The position numbers and the translations under genes are program-made. Positions 6,881 to 15,687 of a DNA stretch of 64,000 bases are shown piece after piece. Under the pieces are notes generated by a model. The model had not been told where the DNA came from. It saw nothing but the letters and a program-made list of their open reading frames with translations, and did no database searches. The DNA is from Hyphomicrobiales bacterium. Lineage in GTDB: Bacteria; Pseudomonadota; Alphaproteobacteria; Rhizobiales; Rhizobiaceae. The stretch is from positions 1-64,000 of the forward strand of contig UCMW01000007.1 in the NCBI GenBank assembly GCA_900473745.1, written 5' to 3'. Numbering within the stretch: the first letter of the stretch is position 1; the number at the start of each line of letters is the position of its first letter.

Positions 6881-8713
6881 TCACCCCTCCGCTTCCAGAA
6901 ACCCGCCCGACTGCCGCGCCCACAGGCCGGCATAATGGCCGCCGAGCGCGAGTAGTTCGGCATGCGTGCCCTGCTCGACGATCCGGCCCTTGTCGAGGAT
7001 GACGAGGCGATCCATGGCGGCGATAGTCGAGAGGCGGTGGGCAATGGCGATGACCGTGCGGTCCTGCATCAGGCCTTCGAGACTGGTCTGGATCGCCTGC
7101 TCCACTTCTGAGTCCAGCGCCGAGGTCGCCTCGTCGAGGATGAGGATCGGCGCGTTCTTCAGGATGACGCGGGCAATCGCGATGCGCTGGCGCTGGCCGC
7201 CGGAGAGTTTCACCCCGCGCTCGCCGACATGGGCATCAAAGCCGGTGCGGCCGTTCCAGTCGGAGAGTTGCTCGATGAACTCGACTGCATGCGCCTGGCG
7301 TGCTGCCTCGATCACTTCGGCGCGCGTGGCCGAGCGGCGACCATAGGCGATGTTGTCGTGGATGGAGCGATGCAGGAGCGAGGTGTCTTGCGTCACGACC
7401 GAAATATGCTGGCGGATGCTCGCCTGCGTGGTGTGAGCGACATCCTGGCCGTCGATGGTGATGCGGCCGGATTCTATGTCGTAGAAGCGCAGAAGCAGGT
7501 TCATCAGCGTAGACTTGCCGGCACCGGAGCGGCCGACGAGGCCGATGCGCTCGCCGGGTTTGATGTCGAGCGAGAGGTTCTCGATGATCCCGCCCTTCCG
7601 GCCATAATGGAACGAGACGTCGTCGAAGCGGATGGCGCCCTCGGTGACCACCAGCGGTCGGGCGGCCGGCGTGTCGGTGAGGCCGATCGGCTTGGCGATC
7701 GTTTCCATCGCCTCGTGCACAGTGCCGACCTGGTCGGAGATCTGGGTGATTTCCTGCGCGACGCGGGCCGACGTGCCGGAGATCTGCAATGTCATCGGCA
7801 GGACCATGGCAACGACATCGATGCCGATGGCGCCATCGACCCAGAGCTGGACGGCAACCCAGGTGGTGCCGGCGATCAAGAGGCCGGACAGGATGGCGAG
7901 GCCGATGGAGAAGAGCGACAGCCAGCGATGCTGGGTGATCATGCGGCCGGTATGCTTGTCGACGCTCTCGCGCACAAAGGCATCCTCTTCCTCCGGCCGG
8001 GCGAAGAGCTTCACCGTAATGATGTTGGTATAGCTGTCGACGATGCGGCCGACCATTTCCGAGCGCGCATAGGCAATCGCCTTCGAGCCGCGGCGGATCT
8101 GCGGCACGATCAGGATGAGGAAACCGATATAGGCGAGCGTCCACAGCGCCACCGGCAGCACCAGCCACCAGCTGGCCGCCGCAAGGAAGGCGGCCGTGAT
8201 GACGCCGAGGGCTGCGAGATACCAGACGACGGAGATGATCGAGACGACCGAGCTTCGAAGCGTATGGCCGATTTCAAGGATGCGCGAGCCGATGCGCCCG
8301 GCAAAGTCGTTCTGGAAGAAGGAGATGTTCTGGCGGATGACATGCCAGTGGCTCTGCCACCGCACCATGTTGGTGACCCCAGGCGCAATCGACTGGTTGA
8401 GCACGAGGCCCTGCAGCGTGGTGACCAACGGGCGGATGACGAGGACGAGAACGATCAACCCGAAGATCAGGCCGGAAGCTTTGGCAAACACCTGTTCTTT
8501 AGGCGTTGAGGTCAGCACCTCGACAAGGCGCCCCATCAACACCGGGATCGCAGCATCGGCAATGGCGACGAGCAAGCTCGCGAGCAGAAGTGCGATGAAC
8601 AGACCCTTCGCCTGGCGCACAAAGAACCAGTAGAAGTTCAGGAGCCCTTCCGGAGGATCGCCCGGCGTTTCGCGGGCAGTGGGAACGATGATGGTCTCGA
8701 AATAGCGCAGCAT
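6881..8713 (-). CDS. ABC transporter, fused permease and ATPase (exporter type)
   Basis: A 610-residue half-transporter. Hydrophobic segments between about residues 35 and 310 form the type IV exporter membrane domain. The nucleotide-binding domain follows with Walker A GLVGRSGAGKST (391-402), the signature LSGGQRQRIAIAR, Walker B ILILDEATSALD and the IAHRLST switch. Such proteins form homodimers that export lipids, drugs or peptides from the cytoplasm. The substrate is not predictable; an MsbA or multidrug type is a guess. The start codon region lacks a strong ribosome site (AGAGCC). No partner gene is adjacent. Confidence 0.9.
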   Translation of the reverse strand: MLRYFETIIVPTARETPGDPPEGLLNFYWFFVRQAKGLFIALLLASLLVAIADAAIPVLMGRLVEVLTSTPKEQVFAKASGLIFGLIVLVLVIRPLVTTLQGLVLNQSIAPGVTNMVRWQSHWHVIRQNISFFQNDFAGRIGSRILEIGHTLRSSVVSIISVVWYLAALGVITAAFLAAASWWLVLPVALWTLAYIGFLILIVPQIRRGSKAIAYARSEMVGRIVDSYTNIITVKLFARPEEEDAFVRESVDKHTGRMITQHRWLSLFSIGLAILSGLLIAGTTWVAVQLWVDGAIGIDVVAMVLPMTLQISGTSARVAQEITQISDQVGTVHEAMETIAKPIGLTDTPAARPLVVTEGAIRFDDVSFHYGRKGGIIENLSLDIKPGERIGLVGRSGAGKSTLMNLLLRFYDIESGRITIDGQDVAHTTQASIRQHISVVTQDTSLLHRSIHDNIAYGRRSATRAEVIEAARQAHAVEFIEQLSDWNGRTGFDAHVGERGVKLSGGQRQRIAIARVILKNAPILILDEATSALDSEVEQAIQTSLEGLMQDRTVIAIAHRLSTIAAMDRLVILDKGRIVEQGTHAELLALGGHYAGLWARQSGGFLEAEG

Positions 8714-8881
8714 GAAAATGGCTCTGAATAAGAGGAGCCGCCTCGGCGGGGGAGACCGGGAGACTCAAAGAATGGAAGTGCAGAATAGGCTTTTACCATT
8801 CGACGCCGCCAATGGGACAATTTCGCTACGTCCGTGTTACCCGAAATCTTCCAATGGGCCCTGAACTTCGACAGCGAAGCT

Positions 8882-9697
8882 CTAGCGCCGGTCGCGCACC
8901 AGCTCGCGGATCCGCTCCGCCACGTCGGGATCGACCGGTGTATAGACCATCAGGTTCAGATCGACCCGGCCATCGACGGCGAAGGCGGAGTATTCGAGGG
9001 CGATCGTGCCGAGAAGCGGATGGACCAGACGCTTGGCCCCTTCCCCCGGCGCGCTGATTTCGTTCTCTGCCCAGATCCGGCGAAAATCGGCGCTCGCCTC
9101 GGACAACTCCTCCACGAGTTCGGCGATCTGCGACACGGCTCCGGCCCGCGCGGCATCGGCACGAAAGGCGGCGATGGAAAAGCGCGCAATCGCCTCCCAG
9201 TCATGCTGCTTGGCGCGGACCTCGGGATTGCGAAACAGATAGCGCAGCATGTTGCGCTCGCCCGGCGGCAGCTTGCCGTAATCGGAGAGAACGATGGTGG
9301 CGGCGCGGTTCCAGGCGACGACGTCCCAGGTGGCGGTCTTCACGATCGCAGGACAGGTATCCAGCCGGTCGATGAAACGCTGCAGCCGCGGACTGACACC
9401 GTCGATCGAGGTGTAGCGCGCCTCGGGTGGCCGCCCCAGCCCCAGCATGAACAGGTGCTCGCGCTCCGCCTCCGTCAAAAGCATGGCCCGAGCGATGCGG
9501 TTCAGCACATCGGCCGAGGGCGCGCCGCCGCGTCCCTGTTCGAGCCAGGTATACCAGGTCGGGCTGATATTGGCGCGCTGCGCCACTTCTTCGCGCCGAA
9601 GGCCGGGCGTGCGGCGCCGTCCGGACAAGCCGAAGGTTGCCGGATCCAGCCGTGTCCGACGGTCGCGGAGGAAGGTTGCAAGTGTCGACGCGGCCAT
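8882..9697 (-). CDS. XRE-family regulator with MmyB-like ligand-binding domain
   Basis: A 271-residue regulator. The N-terminal helix-turn-helix includes GLRREEVAQRANISPTWYT, and the C-terminal domain begins near TATWDVVAWNRAA, the hallmark of the MmyB-like (PAS-related) module that senses small ligands in many bacterial repressors. It is divergent from an SDR gene starting 106 bp away, with a perfect inverted repeat (TAAAGT-N4-ACTTTA) between them. This is the usual arrangement for a repressor controlling its neighbour. Ligand unknown. Confidence 0.9.
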   Translation of the reverse strand: MAASTLATFLRDRRTRLDPATFGLSGRRRTPGLRREEVAQRANISPTWYTWLEQGRGGAPSADVLNRIARAMLLTEAEREHLFMLGLGRPPEARYTSIDGVSPRLQRFIDRLDTCPAIVKTATWDVVAWNRAATIVLSDYGKLPPGERNMLRYLFRNPEVRAKQHDWEAIARFSIAAFRADAARAGAVSQIAELVEELSEASADFRRIWAENEISAPGEGAKRLVHPLLGTIALEYSAFAVDGRVDLNLMVYTPVDPDVAERIRELVRDRR

Positions 9698-9733
9698 CGG
9701 TCAATCCTGAGGCTGGGAGAGATTATACCATGA

Positions 9734-9749
9734 TAAAGTCACTACTTTA
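9734..9749. promoter_or_regulatory. Perfect inverted-repeat operator candidate
   Basis: TAAAGT-CACT-ACTTTA lies between the divergent MmyB-type regulator (start 9697) and the SDR gene (start 9803). A 6-bp perfect dyad in that place is a likely regulator binding site. Confidence 0.5.
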
Positions 9750-9802
9750 ACAGGATAACAGATCTGCCATGTCTTGTCCCGTCCAACGAAAAGGAAACAG
9801 AC

Positions 9803-10690
9803 ATGCAAGTCTTCGTCACCGGGGCCACAGGCTTTATCGGCTCGGCCCTCATTCCCGAATTGCTCGCCGCCGGCCATCAGGTTGTCGGCCTGACGCGCTC
9901 GCCCGAGCGAGTAGAGAAGCTGTGGAACGCAGGCGCCACCGCCCATGAGGGTAGACTGGAGGACACGGCCAGCCTCACCCGCGGCGCGGACCGGGCCGAT
10001 GCGGTAATCCACCTCGCCTTCGACCATGATTTCTCGAACTACCAGGAGAACTGCCGCAAGGATGCCGCAGCGATTGCGGCTCTCGGCAGCGTTCTCGCCG
10101 GGTCGGATCGTCCCATGCTCATCACCTCGGCGATCGGCATGGGCATTGCCGCGCCTGGCCAACTGTCACGCGAAGATGTACTCGACCTGGGGCATGGAAA
10201 CCCGCGCATCGCTTCCGAACGCGCCGGACAGGAATTGCTGGATCAAGGGGTGAACCTGTCGACCGTGCGGCTGTCTCAGATCCATGACAGGCGCCGGCAA
10301 GGACTGGTGAGCTACCTGATCGACATCGCGCGGGCCAGAGGACATGCGGCCTATGTCGGAGAGGGAGACGTCCGCTGGTCGGCCTGCCATTTGGGCGATG
10401 CCGCCCGACTGTTTCGCATGGCGCTAGACAGGGCGGAACGCGGCGCACGCTATCACGCCGTCGACGAGGAAGGGCTCAGCCTGCGCGCCATCGCCGAGGC
10501 AATCGGAGAACGCTTCGGCCTTCCGGTGCAGAGCGTGACTTCAGAAGACGCCGAAAGACATTTGGGAGCGATGGCGGCCTTTGCCACATTCGACATGCCG
10601 GCATCGTCATCCCTCACGCAGAACACGCTGGGCTGGAAGCCCGCTGGCCCCGGCTTGCTGGAGGATATTAGGGCGATGCGCAAGGACTGA
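9803..10690 (+). CDS. Extended SDR / NAD-dependent epimerase-dehydratase family protein
   Basis: A 295-residue protein opening with VFVTGATGFIGSALIPEL, the TGxxGxxG Rossmann motif of extended short-chain dehydrogenases. The body follows the NmrA/epimerase-like pattern (HLAFDHDF, LITSAIG) but lacks a clear YxxxK catalytic pair, so it may be an atypical member. AAGGA precedes the ATG. Divergence from the MmyB-type regulator at 8882 suggests it is that regulator's target, perhaps induced by a xenobiotic. No specific substrate can be given. Confidence 0.85.
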   Translation: MQVFVTGATGFIGSALIPELLAAGHQVVGLTRSPERVEKLWNAGATAHEGRLEDTASLTRGADRADAVIHLAFDHDFSNYQENCRKDAAAIAALGSVLAGSDRPMLITSAIGMGIAAPGQLSREDVLDLGHGNPRIASERAGQELLDQGVNLSTVRLSQIHDRRRQGLVSYLIDIARARGHAAYVGEGDVRWSACHLGDAARLFRMALDRAERGARYHAVDEEGLSLRAIAEAIGERFGLPVQSVTSEDAERHLGAMAAFATFDMPASSSLTQNTLGWKPAGPGLLEDIRAMRKD

Positions 10691-10710
10691 AGCGCAACGC
10701 GTCGCTCCCT

Positions 10711-12174
10711 TCACGTCCCGCAGAAGGTCCGCGTCACGCGCTGCTCGGGCGTCGGGGGCACGCGCAAATCGGCGGTGGCGGGGTCCTCGACGTAAGGGTT
10801 CGCCAGCGCCTCTACCAAACGGTGGAAGAAGGAGAAGTCGCCATAGACCGCAGCGGCGATCGCTTCCTCGATCCGATGGTTGCGGGCAATGAGCGCCGGA
10901 TTGACCGCCTCCATCTGTGCCTGACGCTCGGCAGGCGTCCGGCTGTCGGACGTCCGGGCACTCCAGCGGGTGAGCCAATCGGCCAAACCGGGCGGTGACA
11001 CCATGAAGTGGTCGAGCAATGTCTCGACGGCCGCACCGCCGGCGACTTCGGAGAGACTGCGGAAGGTGAGCGTGAAATCCGCCTCACCCTGATGCATCAA
11101 TTCAAGGAAGTCGCTGACCAGTTGGCGGTCATCCTCCGCCTCGCCCGTCACGCCGAGCTTTGCCTTGAACTGCATCAGCCAGGCCTCCTGGAAGACGTCG
11201 CCGAAGGCTTTCAGCACGCCGTTGGCCGCTTCGATCGCCTTTTCCTCGTCCGCATCGAGAAGCGGAAGCAGGCATTCGGCGAGCCGGGCGATGTTCCACT
11301 GGCCAATGCCGGGCTGGTTGGCATAGGCATAGCGGCCGCGCTGGTCGATCGAGGAGAAGACCTTGCGCGGGTCGTATTCGTCGAGAAAGGCGCAAGGGCC
11401 GAAATCGATGGTTTCGCCCGAGATCGCCATGTTGTCGGTGTTCATCACGCCATGGATGAAGCCGATCGACAGCCAGCGCGCAATGAGCCTGGCCTGCCGT
11501 TCTGCGACCATGGTCAGCATGGCGAGATAGGGGTTCTCTGCGTGGCGCGCTTCCGGATAGTGCCGGTCGATCACGTGATCAGCCAGCGTCTGCACGGCCT
11601 GCTCGTCGCCCTGGGCTGCGAAGAACTGAAAGGTGCCGACGCGGATATGGCTGGCGGCAACACGGGTGAGCACGGCGCCCGGCATCATCGTTTCGCGTAC
11701 CACCTGTTCGCCAGTCGCGACGGCGGCCAGCGCCCGGGTCGAGGGAACGCCGAGGGCCGCGAAAGCTTCCGACACGATATATTCGCGCAGGACAGGGCCA
11801 AGCGCCGCCATGCCGTCGCCATTGCGCGAAAAGGCGGTGGGGCCGGAGCCCTTCAGCTGGATGTCGCGACGCTTGCCGTCGCGGTCGATGACCTCGCCGA
11901 GAAGAAGCGCTCGCCCGTCGCCGAGCTGCGGGTTGAAATGACCGAACTGATGGCCGGCATAGGCCTGCGCCAGCGGCTCGGCGCCGACAGGGATCACCTG
12001 ACCCGACAACACCTGCGCCAAGCGCGCGTCGCTTGCGCCCTCCACATCGAGACCGAGTTCCTCGGCGAGCGCGTGATTGAAGCGTATCAGCTGAGGCGCA
12101 CGGGCGGCGGCGGGTCGGGCAGGCCGATGGAAGGTCTGCGGCAGGCGGGCATAGCTGTTGTCGAAGGAAAACAA
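10711..12174 (-). CDS. selO: Protein adenylyltransferase SelO (YdiU)
   Basis: A 487-residue pseudokinase-fold enzyme that transfers AMP to Ser/Thr/Tyr of target proteins in the SelO family. Diagnostic stretches are AYAGHQFGHFNPQLGDGRA, QLKGSGPTAFSRNGDG, HGVMNTDNMAISG and ETIDFGPCAF (metal-binding Asn/Asp and the DFG-like Asp). The C-terminus ends TFCGT, with Cys where eukaryotic SelO has selenocysteine. The frame opens at TTG (12174) with GGAG 7 nt upstream; I see no suitable ATG before FSFDNSYARLP, so a TTG start is likely. It converges with the SDR gene ending 20 bp away. Confidence 0.92.
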   Translation of the reverse strand: MFSFDNSYARLPQTFHRPARPAAARAPQLIRFNHALAEELGLDVEGASDARLAQVLSGQVIPVGAEPLAQAYAGHQFGHFNPQLGDGRALLLGEVIDRDGKRRDIQLKGSGPTAFSRNGDGMAALGPVLREYIVSEAFAALGVPSTRALAAVATGEQVVRETMMPGAVLTRVAASHIRVGTFQFFAAQGDEQAVQTLADHVIDRHYPEARHAENPYLAMLTMVAERQARLIARWLSIGFIHGVMNTDNMAISGETIDFGPCAFLDEYDPRKVFSSIDQRGRYAYANQPGIGQWNIARLAECLLPLLDADEEKAIEAANGVLKAFGDVFQEAWLMQFKAKLGVTGEAEDDRQLVSDFLELMHQGEADFTLTFRSLSEVAGGAAVETLLDHFMVSPPGLADWLTRWSARTSDSRTPAERQAQMEAVNPALIARNHRIEEAIAAAVYGDFSFFHRLVEALANPYVEDPATADLRVPPTPEQRVTRTFCGT

Positions 12175-12267
12175 GAAGACACTCCCCGTGCGGCAAAAGG
12201 CCGGACATGTGTTGGGTTTGATCCCAGATATGGGATCACAAGGGGCCGAGACAAGCAGAACCGCAGC

Positions 12268-12951
12268 TCAGCCCAAGGGTTCCTGCCCGGCTTCACCTTG
12301 CCGTTCCGCCGCAAGCGGCACCCGCGGAAGAGAGGGTGCGTCGAGACCGGCGAAGGGATCGGACCAGGCGGGCAGCGCCTCGAGCCGATCGTTCCATGCA
12401 GACAAGGCGGGATAGTCGGCCAGCGGCAGGCCGGCGACGTCATTGTAGGGCAGGAAGCAGGCCATGCGGAAATCGGCATAGGACAGCCCGCTGTCGAGCA
12501 GGAAGGGACGCGCGGAAAACTCCGCCTCGAGAATGTCTGCAGCCCTGCGGAAGGCACCAAGCCCCTCCGCCACCACGGCTGGCTCCACCGGCCCGATGCC
12601 ATAACGTTGTTTGGTGCCGTATTCGAAATGCACCATGTCACAGGCCTGCACGAAGTTGGCCTTGCCCCAGCTCAGCCAGCGGATCATGTCCGGCTCGTCC
12701 TCGTCTCGACGCCAGAAGTCACTGCCGGAAAACCGCGACAAACGGCAGGCGATCGCATCCGCCTCCCAAAGGCTTCGCCGCCCCTCCTCTTCGAGGATAG
12801 GGATCGAGAGACTGGGATTGAGCGGTCGGTATGTCTCCGCCTGCCCCGGCGCGAAGGGCGAGGCAAAGACGAAGTCGACGGCTGACCCGAGATGGCGCGC
12901 GACGGCGACGGCAAGGCGCGGATTGGGATTGCGACTGTAGTGCAGTTTCAT
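12268..12951 (-). CDS. Glutathione S-transferase family protein
   Basis: A 227-residue protein. The thioredoxin-like N-terminal half runs MKLHYSRNPNPRLAVAVARHLG to the cis-Pro and glutathione-binding segment SIPILEEEGRRSLWEADAIA (Glu-Ala/Ser site). An all-helical C-terminal domain follows, with LSYADFRMACFL. Cytosolic GSTs of this kind conjugate or reduce electrophiles. The ATG at 12951 has GGAGG with 6-nt spacing; a GTG one codon upstream is too near that site. It lies 93 bp upstream of selO on the same strand and may share its transcript. Substrate unknown. Confidence 0.9.
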   Translation of the reverse strand: MKLHYSRNPNPRLAVAVARHLGSAVDFVFASPFAPGQAETYRPLNPSLSIPILEEEGRRSLWEADAIACRLSRFSGSDFWRRDEDEPDMIRWLSWGKANFVQACDMVHFEYGTKQRYGIGPVEPAVVAEGLGAFRRAADILEAEFSARPFLLDSGLSYADFRMACFLPYNDVAGLPLADYPALSAWNDRLEALPAWSDPFAGLDAPSLPRVPLAAERQGEAGQEPLG

Positions 12952-13190
12952 CACGATCCTCCGGCCCCGGACTTTGCGGGCTCACCCGCCGCATGTCTCA
13001 TCCTGCGAAAGGGGGCCACAGAAACCGCAAATCGTCCAGCGTCGCCGAGGCCAGTCGGCGAATTTGCACACCTGCCGCTCACACCCTTGCGCGCGACAAT
13101 GGCTTGCGGGATGACAAGCACCGGCAGTACCATCCATGACCGCTTCACCGGACAGCCCGGTCATTGCCCGAATTGCCTGCGAGACCCATC

Positions 13191-13694
13191 ATGCCCTCCG
13201 TCCGACACCTGATCTCTCTCCTGCTTCTTCCTCTCGTCATCCTCGCTGGCTGCACGACGACCGAGGACGCCAACCGTGCGCTCCAATCACGCTGGATCGG
13301 CCAGCCGGTCGAGCGCTTCTTTGCTGCCTATGGCCCGCCGATCGACGAGTATCCGCTGTCGACGGGCAAGATCTACACCTGGCGGGGCGGCGACAAGACA
13401 CGTTACATTCCGCCGGTCTACACCCAGTACGAACCGGCCCGCACCATCGTGCGCACCGAAACCCGCCAGAACGGCTCTGGCCAGACTGTCACCCAGACCC
13501 GCGTCATCACCCGAGACCCCTTCTGGGAGCCGGAACTGATCACGCCCGGCCGCTACGAACAGCTCTTCTGCGAATTGCAGATCAACACCGACAAGGGCGG
13601 GGTGATTTTGACGATCCGCGCCAGCAACGACACCACCGGCAACGGCTTCAGCCTGTCGCGCTGCGCAGAGGTTCTGGGTGTGGAGAAACAGTGA
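13191..13694 (+). CDS. Hypothetical lipoprotein
   Basis: A 167-residue protein with a lipoprotein signal peptide ending in the lipobox LAGC, predicting lipidation of Cys near residue 18. The mature part contains WIGQPVERFFAAYGPP and, later, QLFCELQINTDKGGVIL and FSLSRCAEVLG, so one disulfide is possible. I do not recognise a named domain; similar short envelope lipoproteins are common in rhizobia. The ATG at 13191 was chosen because the signal peptide begins there. It is isolated, between gst (divergent) and hupE. Confidence 0.75.
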   Translation: MPSVRHLISLLLLPLVILAGCTTTEDANRALQSRWIGQPVERFFAAYGPPIDEYPLSTGKIYTWRGGDKTRYIPPVYTQYEPARTIVRTETRQNGSGQTVTQTRVITRDPFWEPELITPGRYEQLFCELQINTDKGGVILTIRASNDTTGNGFSLSRCAEVLGVEKQ

Positions 13695-13923
13695 TCGGCA
13701 GACCTTCGCTGCGGCGGTTGTCTCGCTTGTGCCTGTTCTCCAAGCGTCACACCCTGCCGCAGACGCCATCGTCCACCCCCGTCATTCGACGTAGGTTTGC
13801 GTGATCCTTTGTCGTGGACATCGGCGGACGGGTTACGCTAGGCTCAGTGATGGTTTAAGGGGACGATCGGCGGGACCGAATTCCGGCCGCCTTGAGTCGA
13901 CCAAGTAGAGGGACGAAAAAGAC

Positions 13924-14496
13924 ATGTTGAAGCGCATTTCACTCACCACCGCCCTGTTTTCGCTGGCGGCAGCACCCGCCTTTGCCCATCTCGATCCGGC
14001 AGCGCACGGCTCGCTGATGGCCGGTATCTCGCACCCGCTCTTTGGCGCCGACCACATCCTGGCCATGGTCGCCGTGGGTGTCTGGGCAAGCCAGATCGGC
14101 GGCCGCGCGCTTTGGGCCGTCCCGGCCGCCTTCGTCTCGATGATGGCCGTTGGCTTCGGCCTCGCAGTCGCCGGCGTCGCCCTGCCCTTCGTCGAACCGG
14201 CGATCCTCGCTTCGGTCATCGGTCTCGGCCTGCTGGTGGCAGCCGCCGTCCGCCTGCCGGTCGCAGCCTCCGCGGCTGTCGTCGGCGTCTTCGCCCTCTT
14301 CCACGGCCATGCCCATGGTGGTGAGCTCGGCGCGGCCGCCGCGATGCAGTTCGGCCTAGGCTTCCTGATCGCAACCGCGGCGCTTCATGGCGCGGGCGTG
14401 GCGCTTGGCCTCGGCGTCACCCGCTTCGGCCCCGTCGTCGCCCGCCTGCTCGGTCTTGCAACCGTTGTCGGGGGCGCGGCGATCGCCTTCGGCTGA
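13924..14496 (+). CDS. HupE/UreJ family nickel (cobalt) transporter
   Basis: A 190-residue membrane protein: signal peptide, then six predicted transmembrane segments. It contains the family motif HPLFGADHILAM in the first membrane helix and the His-rich FHGHAHG in the middle, residues thought to bind metal. HupE/UreJ proteins are secondary permeases that bring Ni2+ (or Co2+) in for hydrogenase, urease or other enzymes. No hydrogenase or urease gene lies nearby. The 230-bp upstream gap holds no riboswitch I can recognise, and a terminator follows. Confidence 0.88.
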   Translation: MLKRISLTTALFSLAAAPAFAHLDPAAHGSLMAGISHPLFGADHILAMVAVGVWASQIGGRALWAVPAAFVSMMAVGFGLAVAGVALPFVEPAILASVIGLGLLVAAAVRLPVAASAAVVGVFALFHGHAHGGELGAAAAMQFGLGFLIATAALHGAGVALGLGVTRFGPVVARLLGLATVVGGAAIAFG

Positions 14497-14530
14497 GCCG
14501 ACCGTCCACAACGAACAGCCTGCATTTTCA

Positions 14531-14580
14531 GACCGCCCCGAAGACCGGCCTCGACCGGAACCTTCGGGGCGGTCTTCTCG
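14531..14580 (+). terminator. Rho-independent terminator
   Basis: GACCGCCCCGAAG (14531-14543) is fully complementary to CTTCGGGGCGGTC (14562-14574), followed by TTCTCGTTT. It lies 35 nt after hupE. Confidence 0.75.
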
Positions 14581-14758
14581 TTTCCGATGCCCGAGCGGAC
14601 GCGATCCGGGCAGATGCGCGGTGACCTCTTGAGTAATTTTTTCTCAATTGCCCAAAAATTTCGCTCTTTTCTCTCATCCAATGCGCGCTCTTATCTGCGA
14701 TGAAAGCGGTCTCCCAAGACACGGCCTGAACCGGGCCGCCGCATGAAAGGAATATCCC

Positions 14759-15532
14759 ATGAGCTGGCTCAAGACATTTGCTGCCGCCGCAGTCCTCCAG
14801 ATGCTCGTTCTCGCGCCCGCCATGGCCGGCGAGAACCTCGACCAGATCAAATCAGCCGGCGTCATCAAGATCGGCACCGAAGGCACCTATGCGCCCTTCA
14901 CCTTCCACAATGCCGACAACAAGCTCGTCGGCTTCGACGTCGAGATCGGTGAAGCCGTTGCCGCGAAGCTCGGCGTCAAGGCCGAATTCGTCGAAGGCAA
15001 GTGGGACGGCCTTATCGCCGGCCTCGATGCCAACCGCTACGACGCGGTCATCAACCAGGTCGGCATCACCGAGGCTCGCAAGCAGAAATATGATTTCTCC
15101 GATCCCTACATCGTTTCCAAGGCCGTCTTGATCGTCAAGGACGGCAATGACGAGATCAAGAGCTTCGAGGATCTGAAGGGCAAGAAGTCGGCGCAGTCGC
15201 TGTCCAGCAACTTCGGCAAGATCGCCGAGGAAGCCGGCGCAGAGCTCGTCGGCACCGACGGCTTCGACCAGTCGATCCAGCTGGTGCTGACCGGCCGCGC
15301 CGATGCGACCATCAACGACAGCCTGTCCTTCCTCGACTTCAAGAAGCAGAAGCCCGACGCGCCGGTGAAGATTGCCGCCGAAAAGGCCGAAGCCGATGCC
15401 TCCGGCATCATCGTCCGCAAGGGCGATCCGGAACTGGTGGCCGCGATCAACCAGGCACTCGCCGCCATCAAGGCCGACGGCACCTACCAGAAGATCGCCG
15501 ACACCTATTTCGGCCAGGACGTCTCGAAGTAA
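14759..15532 (+). CDS. Polar amino acid (cystine-like) ABC transporter substrate-binding protein
   Basis: A 257-residue periplasmic binding protein. It has a signal peptide to AMAGENL, then the family-3 solute-binding fold with VIKIGTEGTYAPFTFHN near the mature N-terminus, LVGFDVEIGEAVA, and DFSDPYIVSKAVLIV. The overall pattern is closest to cystine-binding proteins of the FliY/TcyJ group, but the ligand is inferred. The downstream permease and ATPase complete the importer. AAGGA precedes the start. A strong hairpin in the 155-bp gap before the permease probably lets this gene be expressed above the membrane components. Confidence 0.88.
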   Translation: MSWLKTFAAAAVLQMLVLAPAMAGENLDQIKSAGVIKIGTEGTYAPFTFHNADNKLVGFDVEIGEAVAAKLGVKAEFVEGKWDGLIAGLDANRYDAVINQVGITEARKQKYDFSDPYIVSKAVLIVKDGNDEIKSFEDLKGKKSAQSLSSNFGKIAEEAGAELVGTDGFDQSIQLVLTGRADATINDSLSFLDFKKQKPDAPVKIAAEKAEADASGIIVRKGDPELVAAINQALAAIKADGTYQKIADTYFGQDVSK

Positions 15533-15618
15533 ATCCTCATCTTCCCTCTGAAAGGGGCGTGGAGGAGAATGCCTCGGGCGACTTGCCTGTCGCCCCGCTC
15601 GTCATAAGTCTATAGTCC

Positions 15619-15658
15619 GGAACGCAGCAGAGACACCCGTCGTCTCTGCTGCGGTTCC
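15619..15658 (+). other. Intercistronic stem-loop between binding protein and permease
   Basis: GGAACGCAGCAGAGAC pairs with GTCTCTGCTGCGGTTCC with a single bulged base and a 7-nt loop. Only GTTTC follows, so it is more likely an mRNA-stabilising or partial-termination hairpin than a full terminator. Confidence 0.65.
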
Positions 15659-15687
15659 GTTTCAGTACCCGTCTCAAGGACGATCCC

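Noticed and set aside
14600-14758. Riboswitch or operator upstream of the amino-acid transporter
   Set aside because: The stretch is AT-rich with a short TTGAG/CTCAA pair, but it matches no riboswitch or regulator consensus I can state with confidence.
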